From JANSYL01 sp963921255 (GTDB lineage Bacteria > Pseudomonadota > Alphaproteobacteria > Rhodobacterales > Rhodobacteraceae), in contig CAWUEW020000001.1 of assembly GCA_963921255.3 (NCBI GenBank), positions 930,001 through 994,000 on the forward strand: DNA of 64,000 bases, written 5' to 3'. The notes beneath the pieces are model-generated. The model did no database searches. It was not told where the DNA came from and was given only the letters and a program-made list of their open reading frames with translations. Positions 7,757 to 16,540 of the stretch are shown here, piece after piece. Numbering within the stretch: the first letter of the stretch is position 1; the number at the start of each line of letters is the position of its first letter. The position numbers and the translations under genes are program-made.

Positions 7757-10030
7757 TTGACCCGTTTCGCTGCCCCCATAGCCGAGCAAATCTGGGACAT
7801 GAAATACCGCCTGAAAGAGGCGGACGGCACTGCCATCGACCAAAGCGTCGAAGACACTTGGCGCCGGATCGCCCGCGCCCTGGCCGAGGTGGAAGACGAC
7901 CGCGACGCGTGGGAGGCGACCTTCTACGCGGCGCTCGAAGACTTCAAATACCTGCCTGCGGGCCGGATCGTCGCCGGGGCTGGCACCGGTCGGTCGGTGA
8001 CGTTGTTCAACTGCTTTGTGATGGGCACGATCCCGGATTCAATGTCCGGCATTTTCGAGAACCTGAAAGAAGCCGCGCTCACCATGCAGCAGGGGGGCGG
8101 GATCGGCTATGATTTCTCGACCATCCGTCCGAAGGGTGCGGCTGTATCCGGCGTTGCCGCCGATGCCTCGGGCCCGCTGTCCTTTATGGATGTCTGGGAC
8201 GCGATGTGCCGGACGATCATGTCCGCGGGGTCGCGTCGGGGGGCGATGATGGCCACCCTGCGCTGCGATCACCCCGATATCGAGGATTTCATCGCCGCAA
8301 AATCCGATCCGGCCCGGTTGCGTATGTTCAACGTGTCGGTTCTGGTGACGGATCCGTTCATGGAGGCGGTGAAGGCCGACGCCGCTTGGGACCTGGTCTT
8401 TGATGGGCGCGTGTATCACACGGTTCAGGCCCGTGATCTGTGGAACAAGATCATGCGCGCGACCTATGACTATGCCGAACCCGGCGTGATCTTCATCGAC
8501 CGGATCAATGCCGAGAACAACCTGAACTACGCCGAAACGATTGCCGCCACCAATCCGTGCGGGGAGCAACCTCTGCCGCCTTACGGGGCCTGTTTGCTTG
8601 GGTCTGTAAACCTGGCGCGTTTGGTCGAAGCGCCGTTTTCAGATACCGCGCACTTGGATGAGGCGGCCCTGTCCGCACTGGTCGCGACCTCGATCCGTAT
8701 GATGGACAACGTGGTCGACGCCTCGCGCTTCCCATTGGAGGCGCAGGCGCAAGAAGCCCAAGCCAAGCGTCGGATCGGATTGGGCGTCACGGGTCTTGCC
8801 GATGCTTTGGCAATGGTCGGGTTGCGCTACGGCTCCACCGAGGCCGCGGCACAGTCCGAGGTTTGGATGCGCCTGATCGCGAACGCCAGCTATCGCGCAT
8901 CGGCCCTGATCGCCAAGGAGAAGGGGGCCTTCCCGCTTTACGACGCCGCCGCCTATGCGGCGGCCCCGATGGTGCAGCGCCTGGATGCGGATGTTCAGGC
9001 GTTGATCGCGGAACACGGTTTGCGCAATGCTTTGCTGACGTCGATCGCGCCGACCGGGACGATTTCGCTGTATGCCGGCAATGTTTCCAGTGGTATCGAG
9101 CCGATTTTTGCCAACGCCTACACGCGCAAGGTGCTGCAACCCGACGGGACGCGCACCGAAGAAGAGGTGGTGGACTACGCCGTCAACATGTGGCGGGACA
9201 CGCACGGAGACGCCCCGCTGCCCGATCACTTCGTCAATGCCCAAACCCTTGCGCCGTTGGATCACGTCCGGATGCAGGCGGCCGTCCAGCCGTGGATCGA
9301 CAGTTCGATCTCGAAAACGATCAACGTGCCCGCGGATATCAGCTTTGAAGCCTTCAAGGATGTTTATGCCGAGGCCTACGCAACCGGGTGCAAGGGCTGC
9401 ACGACCTACCGTCCCAACGACGTGACGGGTTCGGTCCTGAGTGTGTCAGAAGATGACCAGAAATCCGAAGGCGCGCAGGCTGCTGAAATGGCCAGCGGCG
9501 AGGTCGTCTATATGTCCGAACCGCTTGATCGGCCCCAAAGCCTGGAGGGGCACACCTACAAGCTGAAATGGCCGGACAGTGAGCATGCGTTGTACATCAC
9601 GGTCAACGATATCGTGCTGAACGGACATCGCCGCCCGTTCGAGGTGTTCATCAACTCGAAGAACATGGAACACTACGCCTGGACCGTGGCCTTGACCCGG
9701 ATGATCAGCGCCGTGTTCCGCCGTGGCGGCGATATTTCCTTTGTCGTGGAAGAGCTTAAAGCGGTGTTCGACCCGCGCGGCGGGGCCTGGATGCAGGGCA
9801 AGTACGTCCCTTCGATCCTTGCGGCCATCGGCGGTGTGATCGAACGCCACCTGATTTCGATCGGCTTCATTGATGGTGAAGGGCTTGGGCTCAAGTCCGA
9901 CCCACAGGCCGATGTCGTGAACCTGGGCCATCGCCCGGGGCCGGCATGTCCCTCCTGCGGGCAGTACGACATGCGCATGGTCGAAGGCTGCCTGACCTGT
10001 GGCAGTTGTGGCCACTCGAAATGCGGGTGA
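7757..10030 (+). CDS. nrdJ: Adenosylcobalamin-dependent ribonucleoside-diphosphate reductase (class II)
   Basis: Reduces ribonucleotides to deoxyribonucleotides using a vitamin B12-derived radical, so no NrdB or activase partner is needed. The 757-residue protein has the N-terminal FNCFVMG cysteine, the active-site segment NPCGEQPLPPYGACLLGSVNL, TSIAPTGTISL, and a C-terminal redox/zinc tail with paired cysteines (CPSCGQYD...CLTCGSCGHSKCG). The start is TTG at 7757 with AAGGA (7744-7748) 8 bases upstream; an in-frame GTG at 7721 lies inside the predicted NrdR box and -10 region, so it is unlikely. Regulation by NrdR is suggested by the upstream site. Confidence 0.95.
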   Translation: MTRFAAPIAEQIWDMKYRLKEADGTAIDQSVEDTWRRIARALAEVEDDRDAWEATFYAALEDFKYLPAGRIVAGAGTGRSVTLFNCFVMGTIPDSMSGIFENLKEAALTMQQGGGIGYDFSTIRPKGAAVSGVAADASGPLSFMDVWDAMCRTIMSAGSRRGAMMATLRCDHPDIEDFIAAKSDPARLRMFNVSVLVTDPFMEAVKADAAWDLVFDGRVYHTVQARDLWNKIMRATYDYAEPGVIFIDRINAENNLNYAETIAATNPCGEQPLPPYGACLLGSVNLARLVEAPFSDTAHLDEAALSALVATSIRMMDNVVDASRFPLEAQAQEAQAKRRIGLGVTGLADALAMVGLRYGSTEAAAQSEVWMRLIANASYRASALIAKEKGAFPLYDAAAYAAAPMVQRLDADVQALIAEHGLRNALLTSIAPTGTISLYAGNVSSGIEPIFANAYTRKVLQPDGTRTEEEVVDYAVNMWRDTHGDAPLPDHFVNAQTLAPLDHVRMQAAVQPWIDSSISKTINVPADISFEAFKDVYAEAYATGCKGCTTYRPNDVTGSVLSVSEDDQKSEGAQAAEMASGEVVYMSEPLDRPQSLEGHTYKLKWPDSEHALYITVNDIVLNGHRRPFEVFINSKNMEHYAWTVALTRMISAVFRRGGDISFVVEELKAVFDPRGGAWMQGKYVPSILAAIGGVIERHLISIGFIDGEGLGLKSDPQADVVNLGHRPGPACPSCGQYDMRMVEGCLTCGSCGHSKCG

Positions 10031-10133
10031 TCAAAACGCCTTCGCAGGGCCATAGCCACGCCGTAATTTGAATGCTAAGATTTGGATAACGAGGGGCAGA
10101 CTGCGATCTGCTCCCATCCAAGAGGCATTCGGC

Positions 10134-11048
10134 ATGAAGCGTTTCCTTCCCCTATTGGCGGCGGTCGGTTTGATCGCGTTCTCGCCTGCTCAGGTGTCCG
10201 CGCAAGACCGCGAGATGCTTGGGACAGCGCGCCTGTTCAACAATGATGTCATCGGTGATGGACGCGACCGCTGGCAGTCCGGCGGCTATGGCGTATCGCG
10301 GTTCCGCGGGCCGGAATGGACCGGCACGCTTCCAACCCGTCCGTTTGATATCTTGGAGTACCGGGTGCGTGCCGATATCCGCGCGCCGGACAATCTGAAC
10401 AATCCCGCCCCCGGTGACCGCCTCTATGCCGCCACGTGGTGGATTGGTGTTCACACGCATTTTGATTGGCATGGCTTTGATGTCGCATCCGGGCTGGATG
10501 TGGCCATCACGGGCGAGCAATCCGGCCTGCGCAGCTTTCAACAGAGCATTCACGACACGTTCTCCATGCCGCGCGTGAACATCGGGTCCGCGCAGCAGGT
10601 TGACGACGGCTTTTTCTTGCACGGCACCCTTGAGGTGGCTCGCGACATTGAGTTCGAGATGGGCGCCGTGCGCCCCTTCCTCGAGTTACAGGGGGGCGTG
10701 GAAACCTTGGCGCGGGCTGGCGTCGACGTCACCTTCGGGAGCCTGGGCAGCGACGGTCTGCGCACGCGGGACCCTGTCACCGGGCAGCGCGTGTCGGGCA
10801 TCACTGACACGCGGGGTGGGTGGTCCGGGCTCTTCGGTGCGGATTTCGCCTATGTGCACGCGTCGGAATTTTTCCCGACCAATCGCGGCCCCACCTTGGA
10901 AGACACGCGAACGCGCGTGCGTGCAGGGGTGAACTACGGCATCGGAACAGGGAACCTGTTCTACGGTGTGACCTATCTGTCCGAGGAATTCGTCGGTCAA
11001 AGCGAAGGTCAGATGGTGGGCTCCCTGACACTCGATTTCAGATTCTGA
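10134..11048 (+). CDS. LpxR-like lipid A deacylase family outer-membrane protein (DUF2219)
   Basis: A 304-residue exported protein. A cleavable signal peptide (MKRFLPLLAAVGLIAFSPAQVSAQ) precedes TARLFNNDVIGDGRDRWQSGG, which matches the N-terminal NDxx...GxDRxYTNG-like region of LpxR, where Asn-Asp belongs to the active site. The remainder alternates short polar and aromatic beta strands and ends in ...LTLDFRF with a terminal Phe, as expected of an outer-membrane barrel. LpxR removes the 3'-acyloxyacyl chain of lipid A; activity here is not assured because the other catalytic residues cannot be placed by eye. The ATG at 10134 has AGAGG 8 bases upstream. Confidence 0.7.
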   Translation: MKRFLPLLAAVGLIAFSPAQVSAQDREMLGTARLFNNDVIGDGRDRWQSGGYGVSRFRGPEWTGTLPTRPFDILEYRVRADIRAPDNLNNPAPGDRLYAATWWIGVHTHFDWHGFDVASGLDVAITGEQSGLRSFQQSIHDTFSMPRVNIGSAQQVDDGFFLHGTLEVARDIEFEMGAVRPFLELQGGVETLARAGVDVTFGSLGSDGLRTRDPVTGQRVSGITDTRGGWSGLFGADFAYVHASEFFPTNRGPTLEDTRTRVRAGVNYGIGTGNLFYGVTYLSEEFVGQSEGQMVGSLTLDFRF

Positions 11049-11148
11049 CCCCTAAAACGAATCACCTGCTTCACAGGCCGAATCGGTTCTGATACCCTCC
11101 TCCGCATAACGGCGAAAAACGTCGAGAATAAAAACTGAGGCGGGATTG

Positions 11149-12228
11149 ATGGGCAAGGGCTTCAAGGGCGCGTTCGTTATCGCATGGGCGCAGTCCAGTA
11201 TCGAGGGTTTACCGGCAGAACCATACCAAGAACTGGCCGAAGGGATGACATGGTCCTGGTATGGCCACGCGCTTTCATTGGAAGGCGATGGCGCCACCTT
11301 GCTCCTGACCGCCAGCCGGGACCACGCTGACCTGCGCGCACGCGCGGCGCGGGTTGTGCGAAAGATGATGCAGAAGCCGGCCCCCAGTCCCGCCTCGGTC
11401 GCCGCCGAAGATGTCGATCCCCTGTTTCGCGGCGCCTTTGTTGTCAGCGATGGGCTGCGGTTTTTCACGGTCGTGCCGATCCTCGTCGAAGATGGTGCGA
11501 CGCCGGTCCTTCTGTTTGCCGATGACCTGCCGCCGTCCGGGAAGAACCTGACGGTCGTTGAATGCTCTGACCACTCTGTGCGGGCCGCCCCAACCGAACG
11601 GCCATCTGTGATCTGCTTCACACCCGGCACCCGCCTGCGGACCGAAGCGGGCGACATTGCCATTGAGGAGTTGTCGCCCGGCGACAAGATCCTGACCCGC
11701 GACTGCGGCCCGCAAGAAATCTGGTGGACGGGCAATCGGCGCATGTCTGGTGCCCGCCTGTTTGCCATGCCGGATCAACGCCCCATTCGATTGCGGCGCG
11801 GTGCGCTCGGCCTCGATCGGCCGGAAGACGATCTAGTGGTCAGCCCGGAACATCGTGTCTTGGTCACGGGACGCGCGGCGCTGGACCTGTGGGGCGAGAC
11901 AGAAGTGCTGGTGCGGGCGGCCGATCTGGTCGGCGATCGGTACATCACGGTGGATCATTCCCTGCGCGAGACCTGGTACATCCATTTGATGCTCGAGTCG
12001 CATCAGGTGATCTGGGCCAACGGCCTTGAGGTCGAAAGCTTCCATCCCGGGTTCATGGGCATCGAAAACCTCTCGGGCCTGCAACTTGAAAGCCTCTTGG
12101 AGTTGCGACCTGAACTGGGCCAGAATGCCGACCTCTACGGGCCGGCTGCGCGCCGCATGGTCAGCCGGGCCGAGGCAGCTATCCTGCTGCATGGGGCGCC
12201 TGCGAAATCTGTTCGCGCCGCACATTAG
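11149..12228 (+). CDS. Hint-domain protein (Rhodobacterales type)
   Basis: A 359-residue protein with a Hint (hedgehog/intein) module in its second half: the Cys at residue 156 starts CFTPGTRLRTEAGDIAIEELSPGDKILT, and around residue 230 is a second Hint block VVSPEHRVLVTG. The first 150 residues have no motif I recognise and no signal peptide. Hint domains self-cleave or splice; proteins of this plan are abundant in Rhodobacterales and of unknown function, and this one lacks the calcium-binding repeats often joined to them. The ATG at 11149 has GAGG 8 bases upstream. It ends just before the rpsD promoter. Confidence 0.75.
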   Translation: MGKGFKGAFVIAWAQSSIEGLPAEPYQELAEGMTWSWYGHALSLEGDGATLLLTASRDHADLRARAARVVRKMMQKPAPSPASVAAEDVDPLFRGAFVVSDGLRFFTVVPILVEDGATPVLLFADDLPPSGKNLTVVECSDHSVRAAPTERPSVICFTPGTRLRTEAGDIAIEELSPGDKILTRDCGPQEIWWTGNRRMSGARLFAMPDQRPIRLRRGALGLDRPEDDLVVSPEHRVLVTGRAALDLWGETEVLVRAADLVGDRYITVDHSLRETWYIHLMLESHQVIWANGLEVESFHPGFMGIENLSGLQLESLLELRPELGQNADLYGPAARRMVSRAEAAILLHGAPAKSVRAAH

Positions 12229-12251
12229 GCGGGTGCACCGCGCGGTCGGGC

Positions 12252-12279
12252 TTGACACCGACCGTGTAGACGGTAGAAG
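12252..12279 (+). promoter_or_regulatory. Probable rpsD promoter
   Basis: A consensus -35 box TTGACA (12252-12257) is followed after 16 bp by TAGAAG (12274-12279). It lies about 130 bp upstream of the rpsD start and just after the stop of the Hint-domain gene. It implies a long 5' leader for rpsD. Confidence 0.55.
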
Positions 12280-12288
12280 CCCCCATCG

Positions 12289-12311
12289 CGTCGCCCTTCG
12301 GGCGGCGTTTT
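12289..12311 (+). terminator. UUCG hairpin plus T-run in the rpsD leader
   Basis: A 7-bp stem (12289-12295 with 12301-12307) closed by a C(TTCG)G loop is followed by TTTT. It is a good intrinsic terminator in form. It may end transcripts of the Hint-domain gene, or, since it lies just downstream of the predicted rpsD promoter, form the 5' end structure or attenuator of rpsD mRNA. Confidence 0.6.
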
Positions 12312-12409
12312 CATTGGTGTTGGTGGCCCCCGCAAGGGGATGCCTGTCGCCTCGGCCACATCCGGGGAAAGGACAACGCCCTTCGAAACTCGAACGAAGG
12401 AGATCAGCC

Positions 12410-13030
12410 GTGACCAAACGCACGTCTGCCAAGTACAAAATCGACCGCCGGATGGGCGAAAACATCTGGGGTCGTCCGAAATCCCCCGTCAATCGTCGCG
12501 AATACGGCCCCGGCCAGCACGGCCAGCGCCGCAAAGGCAAAATGTCCGACTTCGGCCTGCAGCTGCGCGCCAAGCAGAAGCTGAAGGGCTACTACGGCGA
12601 CCTGACCGAAAAACAGTTCCGCCGCATCTACGCGGAAGCTGAGCGTGTGAAAGGCGACACCGGTGAAAACCTGATCGGCCTGCTCGAACGTCGTCTGGAT
12701 GCCGTTGTCTACCGCGCCAAGTTCGTGCCGACCATCTTCGCGGCCCGCCAGTTCGTGAACCACGGCCACGTCAAGGTGAACGGCAAGCGTGTGAACATCC
12801 CCTCCTACCGGGTGAAGGAAGGCGATGTGATCGAGGTGCGTGACAAGTCCAAGCAACTCGCCGTTCTGCTCGAGGCCGTGCAGCTGGCCGAGCGTGACGT
12901 GCCGGATTACATCGAAGCCGATCATTCCAAGATGTCCGCAACCTTCGTTCGGACCCCGGGCCTGGGCGATGTGCCTTACCCGGTGATGATGGAACCGAAC
13001 CTCGTCATCGAATACTACGCTCAGAACTAA
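12410..13030 (+). CDS. rpsD: 30S ribosomal protein S4
   Basis: Primary 16S rRNA-binding protein that nucleates 30S assembly. The 206-residue sequence begins TKRTSAKYKIDRRMGENIWG, contains YGPGQHGQRRKGKMSDFGLQL and the S4 RNA-binding domain (LERRLDAVVYRAKF...ARQFVNHGHVKVNGKRVNIPSY), and ends ...LVIEYYAQN as in other alphaproteobacteria. The start is GTG at 12410 with a strong AAGGAG 7 bases upstream; the open frame extends further 5' but is not conserved there. It stands alone, as is usual for rpsD in this group, and is followed by a terminator. Confidence 0.97.
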   Translation: MTKRTSAKYKIDRRMGENIWGRPKSPVNRREYGPGQHGQRRKGKMSDFGLQLRAKQKLKGYYGDLTEKQFRRIYAEAERVKGDTGENLIGLLERRLDAVVYRAKFVPTIFAARQFVNHGHVKVNGKRVNIPSYRVKEGDVIEVRDKSKQLAVLLEAVQLAERDVPDYIEADHSKMSATFVRTPGLGDVPYPVMMEPNLVIEYYAQN

Positions 13031-13054
13031 GCGTAGACATTCCGCGAAAGCATC

Positions 13055-13083
13055 AAACCGCGTCCCTCGGGGCGCGGTTTTTT
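13055..13083 (+). terminator. Intrinsic terminator of rpsD
   Basis: AAACCGCG (13055-13062) pairs with CGCGGTTT further on, and T-residues continue to 13083. It lies 25 bp after the rpsD stop and before the convergent methyltransferase gene. Confidence 0.85.
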
Positions 13084-13111
13084 CATGTGGGCCTGTGCGT
13101 CGATCGTCGTG

Positions 13112-13747
13112 TCAGATGGCTTCCGCCACATACCCGCGGCTGGTGCGGGACGGCGGACCTGACGGGAAGCTGTAGGTCGTCTTGAGCCGCCACCCGGCGC
13201 TGGCCAAGAGTTGATCGAGTTCATCACGGGCAAAGGTGCGATGCCGCCATTGGAACCAAATGATCGCGTTGCACCAATGCGGCTTTGAGGCGACCAGCCA
13301 CAGACGGGCACCGGGGCGTGCCAGATCCCGCATCTGTCGCAAGGCCTGGCTTGGCGCGGCGAAGTGTTCGATCACGTGGGCTGCTAGGATCGTGTCAAAT
13401 GCCTGATCTGACCGAAACCCCTCCAACCCGGTGGCGTGAGATGTCGCCTGAACCCCACGACGTGCCAACGCTGCCTGGGCGCGTTCGAGCATCGCCGGTG
13501 AGGGGTCCGAGAGCGTCATATCCGAGGATTGGCCGTGGATGGCGCACCAGGCTTCGGCGAAGGCGCCCGATCCGCAGCCAATGTCAATGACGCGGCCCGC
13601 TTGCCCGGGCTCGGACGCTGGATCGGACAAGAAACCGAGGTAGCCGTCGAAGTACCCCAACGTGCGCATCTTATCGCCCCACGCGCCCGCAACCCGGTCG
13701 TATCGCCGGGTCAGATCGCGTTGATGGGTCGATGCGGTCTGGGCCAT
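13112..13747 (-). CDS. Class I SAM-dependent methyltransferase
   Basis: A 211-residue protein with the Rossmann-fold SAM-binding motif VIDIGCGSGAF (residues 53-63), an acidic motif after beta-2 (LSDPSPAML) and the post-motif FDTILAAHVIEHF, as in UbiE/COQ5-like type 11 methyltransferases. The substrate is unknown. The ATG at 13747 gives the family N-terminus (MAQTASTHQRDLTRRYDRVA); the open frame continues 49 codons upstream without conservation. It is convergent with rpsD across a terminator and divergent from the MFS gene. Confidence 0.8.
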   Translation of the reverse strand: MAQTASTHQRDLTRRYDRVAGAWGDKMRTLGYFDGYLGFLSDPASEPGQAGRVIDIGCGSGAFAEAWCAIHGQSSDMTLSDPSPAMLERAQAALARRGVQATSHATGLEGFRSDQAFDTILAAHVIEHFAAPSQALRQMRDLARPGARLWLVASKPHWCNAIIWFQWRHRTFARDELDQLLASAGWRLKTTYSFPSGPPSRTSRGYVAEAI

Positions 13748-13843
13748 GGCGCGACCCTGCCACAAGATCGCGCCTTTCGCTATGTGCGTCGGTGCACATC
13801 CCACCCCCTCGCCTTGGGGGCACAACTGCGTTAAAGCGCAGCG

Positions 13844-15097
13844 ATGATGATTGGATCTTCCCTGAACACCGTCACCTTGGACGAGGCAAAGCACCTCCCG
13901 CGTTGGCGCCAGCCTGTGGCCTTGTTGGCTGTGATGGCGTTCGCGATGCCCGTGGCGTTCGCCACATGGTCAGCGCTGGTGAACAACTTCGTTGTGGAAG
14001 TGGTGGCCTTTGACGGGTCCGATATCGGGTGGCTGCACACGGTGCGCGAGATCCCCGGCTTCTTCGCCATTGGCGTGATCTTCCTGCTTCTTTTCATCAA
14101 GGAACAGGTGTTGGGCCTTGTATCTTTGATCCTGCTTGGTGTGGCGACCGCGCTGACCGCGAGTTTTCCGTCGCTTGGCGGGCTGCTGTTCATCACGCTT
14201 TTTGCGTCGATCGGGTTCCACTACTACGAAACGGTGAACCAATCCCTGCAACTGCAGTGGTTGGAAAAAAAGAAGGCACCTCAAACGCTTGGTTGGCTAT
14301 TGGCGGTTGGGTCCGGTGCGACGTTGCTGGTGTATCTGCTGATCGTCCTGACATGGCGGGCCTTTGACCTCAGCTATCATCTGGTGTTCTGGCTGGCCGG
14401 GGGGGCCACGGCCCTGATCGCGCTGGCCAGTTTCGTGGTTTTTCCGCAGTTCGAAAGCCCAAATGCGCAGAACAAGAAGATGGTCCTGCGCAAGCGCTAC
14501 TGGCTCTACTACGCGTTGCAGTTCATGTCCGGTGCGCGCCGTCAGATCTTTGTCGTGTTTGCCGCCTTCATGATGGTCGAACGCTACGGGTTCGATGTCC
14601 ATCAGATCACGATGCTGATCATGGGCACGCTGTTGGCCAACATGATCCTTGCCCCCCTTTTGGGGCGGGTCGTGGCCCATTTCGGGGAACGGTTGGCCCT
14701 GATCGTCGAATACGCCGGTTTGGCCGCGATCTTCGTCATGTACGCCGCTCTGTACTGGTTCGACTGGGGGCCGGTGATGGCGGGCATCCTGTACGTGTTG
14801 AACAACATCTTCTTCGCGCTGGCGCTTGCGATCAAAACCTACTTCCAGAAAATCGCGGATCCTGCCGACATCGCGCCGACCGCGGCGGTTGCCTTCACCA
14901 TCAACCACATCGCGGCTGTGTTCCTTCCGGCAGCGCTTGGATACTTGTGGCTGACATCGCCCATGGCGGTCTACATGCTGGCCGCGGGCATGGCGATTGT
15001 CTCGCTCTTGCTGTCGCTCTTGGTGCCGCGTCATCCGGAACCGGGACGCGAAACGCTCTTGGCGCGACCGTCCGGGGTTGCTAGCCCTGCGGAATAA
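13844..15097 (+). CDS. MFS transporter
   Basis: An integral membrane carrier of 417 residues with about twelve hydrophobic helices in two halves, the usual MFS plan and length. A central charged loop around FESPNAQNKKMVLRKRYW separates the halves. No signature identifies the substrate. The start is ATGATG at 13844 with only a weak ribosome-binding site. It precedes prmA by 24 bp on the same strand and may be cotranscribed with it. Confidence 0.8.
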   Translation: MMIGSSLNTVTLDEAKHLPRWRQPVALLAVMAFAMPVAFATWSALVNNFVVEVVAFDGSDIGWLHTVREIPGFFAIGVIFLLLFIKEQVLGLVSLILLGVATALTASFPSLGGLLFITLFASIGFHYYETVNQSLQLQWLEKKKAPQTLGWLLAVGSGATLLVYLLIVLTWRAFDLSYHLVFWLAGGATALIALASFVVFPQFESPNAQNKKMVLRKRYWLYYALQFMSGARRQIFVVFAAFMMVERYGFDVHQITMLIMGTLLANMILAPLLGRVVAHFGERLALIVEYAGLAAIFVMYAALYWFDWGPVMAGILYVLNNIFFALALAIKTYFQKIADPADIAPTAAVAFTINHIAAVFLPAALGYLWLTSPMAVYMLAAGMAIVSLLLSLLVPRHPEPGRETLLARPSGVASPAE

Positions 15098-15121
15098 CAG
15101 AACCCGCACGAGCGCCCCATC

Positions 15122-15988
15122 ATGCCGACCTTCACCGCCCTTACCACCCTTCCGGGCAAAGCCCCGGCCGAAGCCCTTGGACTTGCGGTTGAGGAAATTG
15201 ACCCGGCCCCCACCGGCGTCGGCGTCTTCGAGGTCGAGGACGGATCCGGCCTGTGGGAAGTGGGCGCCTACTTCACGGAACAACCGGATGACATCGCGTT
15301 GGCGATTTTGGCGGCGGCCCATGGCGCGAAGCCATTCACCATCTCGGAGTTGCCTGAAACCGATTGGGTGGCCCATGTGCGCCGGGAGCTTCACCCGGTC
15401 GAGGCCGGGCGCTTTTGGGTCTATGGCAGCCATGACGCGGACAAATTGCCGAGCGACAAGATCGGGTTGCTGATCGAGGCCGCCATGGCCTTCGGCACGG
15501 GCCATCACGGCACGACTCAAGGCTGCCTGGAGGCGTTCGATGCCCTCCTGGGGGCGGGCGTCGTGCCCGAGAACGTCGCCGATATCGGCTGTGGGACGGC
15601 CGTCTTGGCCATTGCTGCCGCAAAGGCGCTGGACCAGGACGTTTTGGCCTCGGACATCGACGCCGTCGCTGTCGACGTGGCCGAGGCGAATGCCAAGGCC
15701 AACGGGGTGGCTGAAAAAGTGACCTGCCTCGAGGCAACGGGGTTTGAGCACTCTGGGATCGCCGAAAAAGCGCCGTTCGACCTTGTCTTCGCGAATATCC
15801 TGAAGAACCCGCTTGTTGCTCTGGCCCCAGACATGGCGGGCCATGTCGCGCAAGGCGGGCACATCATCCTGAGTGGCATTCTGCTGGAACAGGCCGACGA
15901 TGTCTTACGCGCCTATCAGGCGCAGGGGTTCACCCCGACGGGCCGCCGCGATCTCGGGGAATGGTCGACGCTGACCCTGCGGCGGTGA
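15122..15988 (+). CDS. prmA: Ribosomal protein L11 methyltransferase
   Basis: SAM-dependent trimethylation of L11 lysines and N-terminus. The 288-residue protein has an N-terminal substrate-recognition domain (with LWEVGAYF and WVAHVRRELHPVEAGRFWVYG), a linker with AFGTGHHGTT that is diagnostic of PrmA, the SAM motif VADIGCGTAVLAIAAAK and the post-motif FANILKNPL. The order matches the family. The start is the ATG at 15122. Confidence 0.93.
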   Translation: MPTFTALTTLPGKAPAEALGLAVEEIDPAPTGVGVFEVEDGSGLWEVGAYFTEQPDDIALAILAAAHGAKPFTISELPETDWVAHVRRELHPVEAGRFWVYGSHDADKLPSDKIGLLIEAAMAFGTGHHGTTQGCLEAFDALLGAGVVPENVADIGCGTAVLAIAAAKALDQDVLASDIDAVAVDVAEANAKANGVAEKVTCLEATGFEHSGIAEKAPFDLVFANILKNPLVALAPDMAGHVAQGGHIILSGILLEQADDVLRAYQAQGFTPTGRRDLGEWSTLTLRR

Positions 15989-16102
15989 CGCCTACGGTGC
16001 TTGGTCATGTAAGCTCCGCCCCATTGCCTACAATTCGCCACAGTTCTTAACGACCTTTGAGTCGTTGATTATCGGTTTTTCTTTATCGAGTGGCGGAGTG
16101 CC

Positions 16103-16459
16103 ATGTTGCAGGATAAGACAACAACGTTTGCGGACCGATTGGAGCGCATCAAAGACGCCCATGACTACCGCTCGTCTCACGGCTTGGTCACACGACCCGA
16201 TGGCTTGCTTGTGCCGCAATCTCAACCGCGCCTCCGGTTCACCTTCCCGCTCAAGGGCCTGCTGTTCGCATTCTTTGTCGCGCTGAACGTCAAGTCTTAC
16301 CTGATTTGGGTCTTGGGCCACGAAACCTTCAATCACGCCGTTCTTGGCCTGATGAACGGGTCACCGCTGGAACGAGTTGCGGGCAAAATCCTGATGCCCG
16401 ATGACCTGTCCATGCGCGTGGTGGGCATCTATGATCGGATTGCTGTCCTGCTTGGATGA
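16103..16459 (+). CDS. Hypothetical small protein with one membrane segment
   Basis: A 118-residue protein of unknown function. Residues about 45-70 (FPLKGLLFAFFVALNVKSYLIWVLG) form one hydrophobic segment; the N-terminus is polar and basic and the C-terminus ends in a short hydrophobic RIAVLLG. The ATG at 16103 has GGAG 4 bases upstream. It is followed by a bidirectional terminator shared with the convergent DUF1127 gene. I do not recognise a family; the coding signal and the ribosome-binding site support a real gene. Confidence 0.6.
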   Translation: MLQDKTTTFADRLERIKDAHDYRSSHGLVTRPDGLLVPQSQPRLRFTFPLKGLLFAFFVALNVKSYLIWVLGHETFNHAVLGLMNGSPLERVAGKILMPDDLSMRVVGIYDRIAVLLG

Positions 16460-16485
16460 TCCGCGACGGGACGTTCAAAATGCAA

Positions 16486-16516
16486 AAAAGGCGCCGCGGA
16501 ACCCCGGGCGCCTTTT
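16486..16516. terminator. Bidirectional intrinsic terminator
   Basis: AAAAGGCGCC (16486-16495) pairs perfectly with GGCGCCTTTT (16507-16516). The A-run and T-run on either side let the hairpin act on both strands, between the convergent 118-residue protein gene and the DUF1127 gene. Confidence 0.9.
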
Positions 16517-16540
16517 CGTATGGCGAGTGTCGCGTGCGAC

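Noticed and set aside
12026..12409. Longer rpsD product starting 128 codons upstream
   Set aside because: The extension overlaps the Hint-domain gene in another frame and the rpsD leader; the GTG at 12410 has AAGGAG and matches the known S4 N-terminus.
16460..16540. CcsR-like small RNAs downstream of the DUF1127 gene
   Set aside because: I looked for the repeated CCTCC-loop hairpins on the minus strand; only a bidirectional terminator is present.
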